Part shown: piece by piece, positions 9,301-19,000 of the stretch
Layout of the letters: each line of letters begins with the position of its first letter
How positions within the stretch are numbered: the stretch's first letter is position 1
NCBI RefSeq assembly: GCF_036226745.1
Contig: NZ_CP109013.1
Span: forward strand, 1,736,001 to 1,800,000
Direction of reading: 5' to 3'
Source of the DNA: Streptomyces sp. NBC_00683
Lineage (GTDB): Bacteria; Actinomycetota; Actinomycetes; Streptomycetales; Streptomycetaceae
Length of the DNA stretch: 64,000 nucleotides
Program-made: the position numbers and the translations under genes
Notes under the pieces: model-generated
Seen by the model: only the letters and a program-made list of their open reading frames with translations
The model's database searches: none
Told to the model about the DNA's origin: nothing

Positions 9301-9438
9301 GAACTGTGGGAGGAGGGCGACGAACTGTCCGGCGCACTGCACACGCCGGCCGGGCTGATCGAACCCTCCGAACTCGCCCGACTCAGCCACCTCTTCACCA
9401 CCGAGTTGACCAACCTGCTTGAGAAGGACCTGATATGA
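6346..9438 (+). CDS. NRPS, domains A-PCP-C
   Basis: A 1,030-residue synthetase; the start is fixed by ATGA coupling to the carrier gene. The A domain (about 20-520) has A3 FFTSGSTGRPKG at 169-180, A5 NGYGPVES, A7 YRTGD, A8 FKLRGYRVEPGEVE and A10 GATGKAD. My reading of the pocket code is DALWLGGVFK, which I cannot assign to a substrate. The PCP (about 540-610) has an unusual core, EGVTSLQ, but keeps the acceptor Ser567. The C-terminal condensation domain (about 620-1025) carries HHSVYDA (His751, His752, Asp756), with Ala replacing the usual final Gly. There is no N-terminal C domain, so this protein starts a chain. Because the next protein opens with its own C domain, this C domain needs a separate acceptor, probably the free carrier. 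Leu140 and Leu675 are TTA codons. The stop overlaps the next start. Confidence 0.93.
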   Translation: MSLSLSAGSPVGVPDGATAHGGVLEWAVRTPEAPAFRANGRTVTYRRLVDRAQAVRTTLLSRGMQPGTVVPVLAARSGELFTVAALGVLMAGGAYAAVDPAWPVARLTGVLDDLGSALLLDATGNGLPPALAEVTEVLALPGATDAAPAPSPAPPAVEVTADAAACVFFTSGSTGRPKGVVVPHRAFLRTFVDGGFAEFGPDTVMPLLAAPYWDAGALEVFGPLLNGGCCVEVDEALLTPDALRRLVRSERITTLWLTSSLLNLITDEDPGAFAGIRHLLTGGERVSAAHLGRLLAEHPRLRLSNGYGPVESMVFVSTHDVSAADLADPAGVPVGSAIRGTVLAVVDQDSALVPFGSEGELLVGGEGLALGYLNRPEEDARRFTRLDLPSGEHLRVYRTGDRVRMDDSGRLSYLGREDRQFKLRGYRVEPGEVERSVALVDGVREAFLVPLRDAAGTVTEAVCAYTAEPGRHLAPKQLRRLSAAALPAHLRPDRFVLLESVPLGATGKADLRGIEALVRPEQGRTGTSASEPGPLAEASPALGEVRELLGLPSLSPGQDLIAEGVTSLQVIRIAARLSRLLDVELSAGDVYRHGSVAGLELLASRLPSREREMKPDRTGREGDLSAGERRFWLAERLAPGAPGHVAVSRIEVTGTVHPDRLGEALTAVVAAHPALRTSYPLRDGRPRRSVTAQPAPQPLLVRAAGPDLEADLAAMLRELAASVHDLAHGPLLAAGLLTGAADRHSLLVAVHHSVYDARSEEILLADLATAYAGEPLAGHRAPKGTADVVRDSHREFWSSRLEGVRPLALPGGRYPTMRGLWTSPPAPAVPLALPERAAHLLRAAAATNRSPALVPLLTAWWRALADWTGQHDVTVGTIVAGREPAEERTVGYFANGLPVRLPGVPGSFGGEPLATVREQLLDALAHAALPTDEIASLAPRPGDGRMPLYQNLLVLQRVTPPVRSGGVTFTPRPAPPLGPQAELCCELWEEGDELSGALHTPAGLIEPSELARLSHLFTTELTNLLEKDLI
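6763..6765 (+). promoter_or_regulatory. TTA (bldA-dependent) codon 140 in first NRPS gene
   Basis: An in-frame TTA leucine codon at 6763-6765. In Streptomyces TTA is read only by the developmentally controlled bldA tRNA, so translation of this gene should depend on bldA. Confidence 0.9.
8368..8370 (+). promoter_or_regulatory. TTA (bldA-dependent) codon 675 in first NRPS gene
   Basis: A second in-frame TTA leucine codon in the same gene, at the start of its condensation domain. I noticed no other in-frame TTA in the cluster. Confidence 0.9.
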
Positions 9439-12400
9439 GCGACACCCTGCCGAGAGCAGTTCCGGTGGCTCCCGACCCGGCCGGAACGGCCCCGCTGACC
9501 TGGACCCAGGAGCGCATCTGGTTCGAGGAGAGGCTGAACCCCGGCAGCACCACGTACCACATGCCGGTGGTCTCCCGGGTCCGCGGCGACCTCGATCTGC
9601 CCGCACTCCGGAGCGCTGTCGACCTGCTGGTCCGGCGCCACTCGGCGCTGCGCACCGTCTTCCGGAGCAGCGACGGCAACCCGGTGCAGCGGGTGATTTC
9701 GGCCGCCGAGGCGCAGGTGGTCGTCGAGGAGCGCGACGTACGGGACCGGACCGACCCGGAGGCGGCGGCGCGGGCCGAGGCGCTGCGGGAGGGGCGAAGG
9801 CTCTTCGACCTGGCGCACGGGCCGCTGATCCGGGTTCTCGTGATCCGGAGCGCCGCAGCCGAGTGGCTGCTTGTTGTGACGGTTCATCACATCGTGTTCG
9901 ACGGCTGGTCCTTCGGCATCCTCTTCGGCGAGCTCTCCTCGGCCTATGCCGCAGCAAGGAACGGGGCCACGGCCGAACTGCCGCTTCTGCGGAAGAACTT
10001 CGCCGATGCCGCGCGCACCGAGCGGGAGCAGCTCGACGGCGAGGCGGTCGAGGGACTGCTGTCCTGGTGGCGCGAGTACCTCGCGGACACCCCGCAGCTG
10101 CTCGACCTGCCGGTGGACCACGCCCGTCCCGCCGTCCGGGGCCACCGCGGCGCGCAGGCGCGACTTCGGCTCGACCCCACCGTCAGTGCGGGCACCCGGG
10201 CGTTGGGCCGGTCCCGTGAGGCGACCCTGTACACGACACTGCTCGCGGCCTTCGGGGTGGTACTCGCTCGCCAGACCGGCCAGGACACGATGCTGGTCGG
10301 TTCTCCGGTCTCCACACGGGGGGCCGGCCAGTACCGGCTGCTCGGCTGCTTCCTGAACACCCTCCCGGTGCGCCTCGACCTGGCAGGGGACCCGGCCTTC
10401 GGGGATCTGCTCGACCGGGTGCGGCACAGTTCGCAGGAGGCCTTCGCACACCAGCGGGTGCCCTTCCACCGGCTGGTCGACGACCAGGGTCCCGGCGGTG
10501 ACCTCGCCCGCAGCCGGCTGGTCCAGGTCTTCTTCAACGTCGTGCCTCCCGTCTCGGCACCGGACCTCGCCGGCTGCACGGTCGAGAGCCTCCCGTTCGA
10601 GGACGTGGACAACAAGTTCGACCTGACGCTCTATGTCTCGGATGCCGAGGGCCTGCTGACCCTCGACGCGGTCTACGACGCGGAGCTCTACCTGCCCGCA
10701 CGGATCGAGGACCTGCTCGATCAGACGGCGGCGGTACTGGCCCAGGCGGTCGCCCGGCCGGACGTCAGGATCAGCGACCTCGACCTCGGCACCTCCCGCT
10801 CCCGGGCACGGTCGGCCGACCCGTCGCTCGACCAGCCGGCACGGCACCCCGAACCACTGACCAGCAGACTCGCCGAACACGCGAGACGCACCCCGGACCG
10901 GCCGGCTCTCATCGGTGCGGGCAGGACCCTGAACTACGCGGACCTCTGGGACGGCACCGAGCGGATCTCCCGGTGGCTGCACGGCCGTGGGGTGGGCAGG
11001 GGCGACGTCGTCGCGGTCCACGCGAGCCGCCATCCGGCCACCGCGGTGGCGCTGCTGGGCGTGCTGCGCTCCGGAGCCGCCTTCGCGGTCCTCGACGCGG
11101 ACCGTCCCGCCGAGGAGACCGCGCTCCGAGCCACGGAACTCGCCCCGCGCGCCTGGCTCGCGGCGGCACCCGGTCGGCAGCCCGGCGCCTTCGCCGACGG
11201 GCCGGTGCTGGACGTCGGCGCCGTCCTGGCCGGTGCGCTCCCGGACGACGCCGTACCGGAAAGCGGTACCGGCACCACGCCCGGCCCCGACGACCCCGCC
11301 TATGTGGCTTTCACCTCGGGCACCACCGGGCGTCCGCGGCGGATCATCGGCACCCACGGCCCGCTGATCCACTTCCTCGACTGGTACGCCCGGGAGTTCA
11401 GGTTCACCCCGGCCGATCGGTTCTCGGTGCTGTCCGGGCTCGGCCACGACCCGTTCCTGCGGGATGTGCTGGCCCCGCTCTGGGCCGGTGCGGCGGCCGT
11501 CTTCCCCGACGCCGACGTACGCGACGCCGAGACCCTCGCCGCTGAACTGCGCAGCCGCGAGGTCACCGTGACCCACCTGACGCCCGCACTCGCGGACTCG
11601 CTGGCAGCCGTCGGCGGGCCGGGCTGGCCGCAGCTGCGGCTGGCCGGCTTCGGCGGAGACGTGCTGACCTGGCGGACCGTCCAGGAGTGGACCGCGCTGG
11701 CCCCCGGCGCCGATCTGCTCAACCTGTACGGAGCCACGGAGACACCGCAGGCGGTGTCGGTTCACCTCGCCCGGGCGGCCGGCGGCCCCGTACCGTCCGG
11801 CCGTGGCCGTGTCCCGCTCGGAGCGGGCATCGACGCCGTCCAGCTGCTGGTGCTCAACGGGGAACGGCAGACCGGCATCGGGGAGCTCGGCGAGGTCGTC
11901 GTCCGCACACCGCATCTGGCGCGCTACGCCGAGGAACGGCCGGGCACCGACCGGCCGGAAGGCCCCGAACGGCGCACGGGCTTCACCGGGAGCCCCTTCG
12001 CGGACCGGGGATCCGAATGGGTCTACCGCACCGGCGACCGGGCCAGGCTGCGACCGGACGGACTCCTGGACTATGTGGGCCGGGCCGACCAGCAGGTGAA
12101 GGTACGCGGGTTCCGGGTGGAGCCCGCAGAGATCGAAACGGCGCTGCTGACCCTGCCGTCCGTGCGCGCGGCGGCGGTGCTGGCCGTGCCGGAACCCGGC
12201 GCGGGGCACCGGCTGGTCGGCTACCTGGCGACCGGCGGTGAGCGGCCCGACCTCGCGGCGGTTCGCCGGTCACTGGCCGCCCGGCTCGCCGACCACAAGG
12301 TTCCGGGCAGCTTCGTCGTCGTCGACACGTTCCCGCTGACCGCGAACGGGAAGCTGGACCGGGCGGGGCTGGCGTCCCTGGGACCCGAGGAGTCCGCCGT

Positions 12401-15400
12401 CGCAGCGCACGTGCCTCCCGCCGCCGGCATCGAGACGGAGCTGGCCGCGATCTGGGCCGAGGTGCTGCGCCGCGAGCGGATCGGGGCGACCGACGACTTC
12501 TTCGCACTCGGCGGCCACTCCCTGCTGCTCAGCCAGGTGCTGGTACGGGTGCGCCGCGAGCTGGGCACGGACCTGACGCTGCGGGACCTCTTCGAGCACC
12601 CCACGGTCGCCGGACTTGCCCAGCTGGTCGGCACCACGGCAGGCACGGCGGAGGAAGCCGGCGCAGCGCACGCGCTGCCTGTTCCGAGATCCACCGCCCC
12701 GGGGCCCGCCCCGCTCTCCTGGACCCAGGAGAGCCTCTGGTTCGAGGAGCAGCTGCGCCCCGGCGACGCGGCCTACAACATGCCGCTGGTACTCCGGATC
12801 AGCGGACCGCTGGACACCGGCGTGCTCCAGCGTGCCGTGGACTCCGTCGTGGCACGGAACGCCGTGCTGCGCTCGCGCTTCTCGCTGGTGGACGGCGCCC
12901 CGGTGCAGACCACGGTGCCCCGGGCACGGGTCGTGGTGCGGGAAGCCGACCTGGGTGCGGTGTCCGAGGCGTCCGCCCTGGAGTCCGCGATGCGGGAGAC
13001 CAAGCGGCCGTTCGATCTCGCCGAGGGTCCGCTGCTGAGGGTCGCGGTGCTCCGGTCCGGTGGGGGCACCGCACTGCTGGTGCTGACGGTTCATCACATC
13101 GTGTTCGACGGCTGGTCCTTCGGGCTCCTGCTGGATGCTCTCGGGGAGGCGTACCGGGCCGACGCCGGGGACACGCCGCAGCCGTCGGAGCGGCCGGACG
13201 GGCTCCAGTTCGCCGATGTGGCCCGCTGGGAGCGCGGGGAACTGGCCGGCCGCCGTCTGGAAGAACTGCTGTCCTGGTGGAGCGAGTACCTCGGCGACAC
13301 CCCCACCCTGCTCCAGTTGCCCACCGACCGACCGCGCCCGCCGGTCCAGGCGCACCGGGGCGCCCGGTACCGCTTCGCGATCGACGCGGCGACTTCCGAA
13401 GGGCTTCGCACGCTGGGGCGGGAGACCGGCGCCACGCTGTTCATGACACTGCTCTCCGCTTTCGGCGTGGTGCTGTCCCGCCACACGGGGCAGCGGCAGC
13501 TCCTGGTCGGCACCCCGGTGGCGAACCGGTCCAGGCCCGAGTTCGAGGAACTGGTCGGCTGCTTCGTCAACACCGTCCCGGTGCGCGTCGACCTGCGTGA
13601 CGAACCGGTCTTCACGGAGCTGCTCGGCCGGGTCAGGGACAGCGCTCTGGCCGCCTTCGAGCACCAGCAGGTGCCGTTCAGCAAGCTGGTCGGCGCCCAC
13701 GTCGCGGAGCGGGACCTGTCCCGTAACCCGCTGGTGCAGGTGCTGTTCGCGCTCCAGAACGTCAGGCTCGGCTCCTTCGACGCCCCGGGGCTGAGCTCCG
13801 AACTCGTCGAAGCGACCGCGGCCAACAGCCAGTTCGACCTCAATCTGCGGATGCTGGACGACGGCCGGGAGATCCTGGGCTGGCTCGACTACGACACGGA
13901 CCTGTTCGACGAGGCGACCGTTCAGCGGCTGGTGGAACACCTCAGCAATGTCACGGCGGCCGTCGTGGCGCAACGGCAGGTGCCGGTCTCCACCGTGGAA
14001 CTGATCGGCAGTGCGGAGCGCGAGCGCCTGCTGACCACGTGGAACGACACGGCCGAGTCGTGGTCACCCGAGCCGACCCTGACCTCGCTGCTCGAGGAGC
14101 AGAGCCGGCGCACCCCCGGCGCCGTGGCCGTCCGCTTCGGCGGCCGGCAGCTCGACTACGCCGAGCTGCACCGGCGTGCCGACCGGCTGGCCCTGCGGCT
14201 GCGTGGGCTGGGGGTGGGCCCGGACGTGGTGGTGGGTGTCCGCCTGGAGCGGTCGCTGGAGCTGATGATCGGCCTGCTCGCGGTGCTGAAGGCCGGGGGC
14301 GGCTATCTGCCGCTCGACCCTGGATACCCGGCGGAGCGGCTGGAGTTCATGCTCGCCGACTCCGGGGCGGCGGTGCTGCTGACCGGTCCTGGGAGCAGTG
14401 GGGTGGTGGCCGAGGGCGTCACCGTGCTGACCCTCGGGCGGGGCGACGCGGAGGACGGCACCGGGGACGGAACGCCGTACGACGCGCCCGTCGAAGCGCC
14501 GGCCGACGCACCGTACCCGGTCGCCGGCCCCGACCATCTGGCGTACACCATCTACACCTCCGGCTCCACGGGGCGGCCCAAGGGCGTGCAGGTGCCGCAC
14601 CGGGGCATCGTCAACCGGCTGCGCTGGATGCAGTCGGCGTACCACCTCGACGCCGATGACACCGTGCTGCAGAAGACTCCGATCAGTTTCGACGTATCGG
14701 TCTGGGAGCTGTTCTGGCCGCTGCTCACCGGGGCCGTGCTGGTCCTCGCCGACCCGGGCGGCCACCGCGACCCCGGCTACCTGGCCGAGCTCGTCCAGCG
14801 GGAGAAGGTGACGGTCTGCCATTTCGTCCCGCCGATGCTCGGCTCGTTCCTGGACGCGCCGGAGGCGGCCCGGTGCGGCTCGCTCCGGCTGGTGGTGTGC
14901 AGCGGTGAGGCGCTGCCCGCCGAACTCGCCCAGCGCTTCCACCGCACGCTGCCCGCGGCCCTGGAGAACCTCTACGGACCCACCGAGGCGTCCGTGGACG
15001 TCACCCGCTGGTCGTCGCGCCCGGACTGGTCACGCCCCGGGCTGCCGATCGGCACCCCGATCGCCAACACCCGGGTGTACGTGCTGGACGGCCTGATGTC
15101 GCCGGCACCGATCGGAGTGCCCGGGGAGCTGTATCTCGGCGGGGTGCAGCTGGCCCGCGGTTACGGCGGGCGGCCCGCGCTCACCGCCGACCGCTTCGTG
15201 CCCGACCCCTTCGCCGGTGACGGCTCCCGGCTCTACCGCACCGGTGACCTCGCCCGGTGGCTGCCCGAGGGGGTGGTCGAGTACCTCGGCAGGACCGACG
15301 ACCAGGTGAAGGTCCGCGGCTTCCGTATCGAACTCGGCGAGATCGAGGCGGCGTTGACCGCGCTGCCGGGTGTCGGCCAGGCGGTGGTCGTCGTGCGCGC

Positions 15401-15962
15401 GGACGGCCCCGGGGACCGGCGCATCGTTGCCTACCTGACGCCCGGCAGCACCGGAACCGCCGGTCCGACCGGCCGGGAGCTGCGGGCGGGGCTGGGCAGG
15501 GTACTGCCCGAGCACATGGTGCCCAGCGCCTTCGTACTGCTCGACGCCCTGCCGCTGAGCCCCAACGGCAAGGTCGACCGCGGCGCCCTGCCGGCACCCG
15601 GGCACGCCCGGGCCGAGGCGACCGAGTACCGCGCACCGGGCACCCCGGCCGAGCGGCAGCTCGCCGAGCTGTGGCAGCAGGTCCTGCTGATCGACCGGAT
15701 CGGCGTGCGGGACAACTTCTTCGAGCTCGGCGGCGATTCCATGCACGCGGTGCGGATCAGCGGCCTCGCCCGGGAGCGGGGACTCGACCTCCCGCTGACC
15801 GAACTGTTCGCGCACCCGACCATCGAGGCTGTCGCCGCAGGCCTGGCGACCAGGACCGGGCCTTCGGCCGGACCGGGGCCGACGCCGCCGGCCGATCGGC
15901 CGGGGGTGGCCGCATTCGCCCTGCTCTCCCCCGAGGACCTGGCCAGGCTGCGCTCCGGCTGA
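9435..15962 (+). CDS. NRPS, domains C-A-PCP-C-A(Ser)-PCP
   Basis: A 2,175-residue bimodular synthetase, ATGA-coupled to the previous gene. Module 1: C domain with intact HHIVFDG near residue 151; an A domain whose A4 region (GHDPFLRDVL) resembles alpha-aminoadipate reductase (Lys2) and whose A3 core reads TSGTTGRPRR, lacking the usual Lys; PCP with GGHSL near 1028. I read its pocket as DPRHGGLQAK with unknown substrate. Module 2: C domain with HHIVFDG near 1220; a canonical A domain (TSGSTGRPKG near 1707, FDVSVWELF, CSGEALP, NLYGPTEASVD, YRTGDLARW) with pocket DVWHVSLVDK, the serine code (EntF has DVWHFSLVDK); PCP with GGDSMHAV near 2101. There is no epimerase, methyltransferase or release domain. 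A 40-nt stretch around both HHIVFDG motifs is identical. The chain passes to the next synthetase. Confidence 0.95.
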   Translation: MSDTLPRAVPVAPDPAGTAPLTWTQERIWFEERLNPGSTTYHMPVVSRVRGDLDLPALRSAVDLLVRRHSALRTVFRSSDGNPVQRVISAAEAQVVVEERDVRDRTDPEAAARAEALREGRRLFDLAHGPLIRVLVIRSAAAEWLLVVTVHHIVFDGWSFGILFGELSSAYAAARNGATAELPLLRKNFADAARTEREQLDGEAVEGLLSWWREYLADTPQLLDLPVDHARPAVRGHRGAQARLRLDPTVSAGTRALGRSREATLYTTLLAAFGVVLARQTGQDTMLVGSPVSTRGAGQYRLLGCFLNTLPVRLDLAGDPAFGDLLDRVRHSSQEAFAHQRVPFHRLVDDQGPGGDLARSRLVQVFFNVVPPVSAPDLAGCTVESLPFEDVDNKFDLTLYVSDAEGLLTLDAVYDAELYLPARIEDLLDQTAAVLAQAVARPDVRISDLDLGTSRSRARSADPSLDQPARHPEPLTSRLAEHARRTPDRPALIGAGRTLNYADLWDGTERISRWLHGRGVGRGDVVAVHASRHPATAVALLGVLRSGAAFAVLDADRPAEETALRATELAPRAWLAAAPGRQPGAFADGPVLDVGAVLAGALPDDAVPESGTGTTPGPDDPAYVAFTSGTTGRPRRIIGTHGPLIHFLDWYAREFRFTPADRFSVLSGLGHDPFLRDVLAPLWAGAAAVFPDADVRDAETLAAELRSREVTVTHLTPALADSLAAVGGPGWPQLRLAGFGGDVLTWRTVQEWTALAPGADLLNLYGATETPQAVSVHLARAAGGPVPSGRGRVPLGAGIDAVQLLVLNGERQTGIGELGEVVVRTPHLARYAEERPGTDRPEGPERRTGFTGSPFADRGSEWVYRTGDRARLRPDGLLDYVGRADQQVKVRGFRVEPAEIETALLTLPSVRAAAVLAVPEPGAGHRLVGYLATGGERPDLAAVRRSLAARLADHKVPGSFVVVDTFPLTANGKLDRAGLASLGPEESAVAAHVPPAAGIETELAAIWAEVLRRERIGATDDFFALGGHSLLLSQVLVRVRRELGTDLTLRDLFEHPTVAGLAQLVGTTAGTAEEAGAAHALPVPRSTAPGPAPLSWTQESLWFEEQLRPGDAAYNMPLVLRISGPLDTGVLQRAVDSVVARNAVLRSRFSLVDGAPVQTTVPRARVVVREADLGAVSEASALESAMRETKRPFDLAEGPLLRVAVLRSGGGTALLVLTVHHIVFDGWSFGLLLDALGEAYRADAGDTPQPSERPDGLQFADVARWERGELAGRRLEELLSWWSEYLGDTPTLLQLPTDRPRPPVQAHRGARYRFAIDAATSEGLRTLGRETGATLFMTLLSAFGVVLSRHTGQRQLLVGTPVANRSRPEFEELVGCFVNTVPVRVDLRDEPVFTELLGRVRDSALAAFEHQQVPFSKLVGAHVAERDLSRNPLVQVLFALQNVRLGSFDAPGLSSELVEATAANSQFDLNLRMLDDGREILGWLDYDTDLFDEATVQRLVEHLSNVTAAVVAQRQVPVSTVELIGSAERERLLTTWNDTAESWSPEPTLTSLLEEQSRRTPGAVAVRFGGRQLDYAELHRRADRLALRLRGLGVGPDVVVGVRLERSLELMIGLLAVLKAGGGYLPLDPGYPAERLEFMLADSGAAVLLTGPGSSGVVAEGVTVLTLGRGDAEDGTGDGTPYDAPVEAPADAPYPVAGPDHLAYTIYTSGSTGRPKGVQVPHRGIVNRLRWMQSAYHLDADDTVLQKTPISFDVSVWELFWPLLTGAVLVLADPGGHRDPGYLAELVQREKVTVCHFVPPMLGSFLDAPEAARCGSLRLVVCSGEALPAELAQRFHRTLPAALENLYGPTEASVDVTRWSSRPDWSRPGLPIGTPIANTRVYVLDGLMSPAPIGVPGELYLGGVQLARGYGGRPALTADRFVPDPFAGDGSRLYRTGDLARWLPEGVVEYLGRTDDQVKVRGFRIELGEIEAALTALPGVGQAVVVVRADGPGDRRIVAYLTPGSTGTAGPTGRELRAGLGRVLPEHMVPSAFVLLDALPLSPNGKVDRGALPAPGHARAEATEYRAPGTPAERQLAELWQQVLLIDRIGVRDNFFELGGDSMHAVRISGLARERGLDLPLTELFAHPTIEAVAAGLATRTGPSAGPGPTPPADRPGVAAFALLSPEDLARLRSG
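9877..9916 (+). repeat. 40-nt exact repeat, copy 1 (condensation domain core)
   Basis: Identical to 13084-13123 and centred on the HHIVFDGWSF codons of the first C domain. Identity at silent sites points to duplication or gene conversion within the gene. Confidence 0.85.
13084..13123 (+). repeat. 40-nt exact repeat, copy 2 (condensation domain core)
   Basis: Second copy of the 40-nt block at 9877-9916, in the second C domain of the same synthetase. Confidence 0.85.
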
Positions 15963-16046
15963 CATCCGCCCGCGCCCCGGCCGCCCCCTGCCCGTACCCA
16001 CCTTCCTCGCACCGGCGAGACCATCGACCACCCGGAGAGACGACCC

Positions 16047-19000
16047 GTGCCGAGCTACGACGACATCACCGACGCCTACCCGCTGACCAGGCTGCAGTCG
16101 GGAATGCTGTTCCACAGCCTCCTGGAGAAGGACACCCCCACCTACCACGACATCTCCACCATCCGGATCTCCGGCCGCTTCGACGAGAGCGCGCTGCGCG
16201 AGGTGCTGGCCGGGGTGATCGAACGCAACGACATCCTGCGGAGCAGCATCGACCTGGGCAGTTTCAGCACACCGATGCAGTTGGTCCACGCCGCCGTGCC
16301 GACCCCGCTCACCGTCGAGGACCTGCGCGGGCTGACCGGGGCCGAGCAGCTCCGGCGGAGTGAGGAGTGGACAGCGGCGGAGAAGTCCGCGGCGTTCGAC
16401 CTCAGCGCCGCACCGCTGCTCAGGCTGCACGTCCAGGTCCTCGCCGACGACGCGTTCCAGCTGGGGCTGAGCTTCCACCACGCGATCCTGGACGGCTGGA
16501 GCCTCTCCCTGGTCACCTCCCAGCTGCTCACCGGATACGACGCCCGGCTGGCCGGCGAAGCGGCCCCGGCAGCGGCCCCGCTGACCAGGTTCCGGGACTA
16601 CCTCGCGCTCGAGCAGGAGTCCCTGGCCGACCCGGAATCCCGCGGCTACTGGGCCAGGACGCTCGAGGACACCGACTTCACGGGCCTGCCCCGGCACGAC
16701 GACCCCGGCCGTGCCCCGGTCCGGACCGCCCGGGTGCACGAGGTGCCGCTGCCCGCGGACCTGGCGCACGGCCTGCGTTCGGTCGCCGCCGAGGCCAGGG
16801 TGCCGGTGAAGGCCGTGATGTTCGCCGCCCACGCCCGGGTGCTCTCCCTGCTCTCCGGCCGCAGCCGGGTGGTCACCGGACGGGTCAGCAACGGCCGTCC
16901 GGAGACCGCCGACGGTGACCAGGTGGTCGGCCTGTTCCTCAACACGCTGCCGCTGGTGGCCGACCTGACCGGGGTCAGCTGGATCGGGCTCGCCCAGCAG
17001 ATCCATCGCAGCGAGAGCGAGGCGCTGCCCCACCGCCGGTACCCCATGGCCCAGCTGCTGCAGGATCTGGCGCGGCCCGAGCTGTTCGAGACCGTGGTGG
17101 ACCACCGCAGCTTCCGCAGCTACGACATGGCACTGGAGCACACCGCGGTCAGCGGCGGGGACTTCTTCGAGCAGACCAACTTCCCCTTCACCGCCAACTT
17201 CGGTACGGATCCCGCCGACGGCGCCGTCCGGCTGAGGATCAACTTCGACGAGGCGCAGTTCGCCGCGGAGCGGGCCGCCGAGTTCGGCGGGTACTACGCC
17301 CGTGCCCTCGCCGCCCTGGTCGCCGACCCGCACGCGCAGGCCGCTGCCGCCGATCTGCTCGGTTCGGAGCAGCGGGCGCGGCTGCTCCAGGTGCCCGCGG
17401 ACCCGGAGGCCGCGGCCTGGGCGGACTCCACCCTCCCCGACCTGCTGGCCGCGCGGGGGCTCGCCGCTGCCGCGGACCCCGACGCCGTCGCGCTGCGCTT
17501 CGACGGGACCACTCTGACGTACGCCGAACTGCACGCCCGCTCCAACCGCCTGGCCTGGCAGCTGCGTTCGCACGGGGTCGGCCCGGACGTCCTGGTCGGC
17601 GTGCACCTCCCGCGCTCCGCCGAACTCGTCGTCAGCCTCCTGGCGGTGCTCAAGGCGGGCGGCGCCTATGTGCCGCTCGACCCCAACTACCCGGCCGACC
17701 GCCTCGCCTACATGCTCTCCGACGCCCGGGTGGCGGTGCTGCTCAGCGATCCCGGCCTGGTCGGCACCCTGGACCCGGCGGGTGCCGTGGTGCTGCCGGT
17801 GACGGCGGATCCGGCGCCCGGCTTTCCCGAGGACGAGCCCCCGCGCGACCTGGGGCCGCAGAACCTCGCCTATGTCATCTACACGTCCGGATCGACCGGC
17901 CGCCCCAAGGGCGTCCAGATCCCGCACGGGGCCCTGCTCAACCTGCTGCTCTCGTTCGAGCGGGAGCTGCGGATCACCGCCGAGGACCGCTGGCTCGCGG
18001 TGACTTCGCTGTCCTTCGACATCGCCGCGCTGGAGGTGTACCTGCCGCTGCTCGCGGGCGCGGAACTCGTGGTGGCGCCCGATATCGCGGTCGACGGGGC
18101 TCGGCTGCGGGCCTACCTGGAACAGGTGGGGCCGAGCATCGTCCAGGCCACACCGTCGAGTTGGCGGCTGCTGCTCGAGGCCGGGCTCGGAGTGGAACCG
18201 GGGCTGCGGGTCGTCTCGGGGGGCGAGGCGCTGCCGCAGGACCTCGCGGACGAGCTGGTCCGGCGCTTCCCCCAGGTGTGGAACGCCTACGGTCCGACCG
18301 AGACCACCATCTGGTCGAGTCTGCAGGAGGTGCGGCCCGGGCAGCCGGTCACACTGGGCGCCCCGATCGCCAACACCCGTCTGTACGTACTCGACGAGGT
18401 GCTCGGGGTGGTCCCCGACGGCATACCCGGCGACCTGCACATCGCGGGCGACGGCCTGGCCCGGGGCTACCTCGGGCGGACCGGCCTGACGGCCGACCGG
18501 TTCCTGCCCGACCCCTACGCCGAACGGCCCGGCGCGCGGATGTACCGGACGGGTGACGTGGTGCGCCGGCTCCCCTCCGGTGAGCTGGAGTTCCTGGGCC
18601 GCTCGGACCACCAGGTGAAGGTCCGCGGCTTCCGGATCGAACTCGGCGAGATCGAGTCCGTGCTCGGCCGGCACCCCGAGGTGGGCCGGGTGGTCGTGGT
18701 GGCCCGTGAGGACCAGCCCGGGGAACGGCGCCTGGTCGCCTACCTCACCCCCGACGGCGCAGCCCCCTCGACCGGGGAACTGCGCGACCTGGTGGCGGAG
18801 TCCCTGCCCGAGTACATGGTGCCGAGCGCGTTCGTGCTGCTGGAGTCGTTCCCGCTGACCCCCAACGGCAAGGTGGACCGCAGTGCCCTGCCCGTGCCGG
18901 ACCGGGCGAACAGTACGGCCGGGGAGTTCGTCGCACCCCGCACCGACACCGAACGGGCGCTGGCCGCGATCTGGTCGGACATCCTCGGCGTGGAGAAGGT

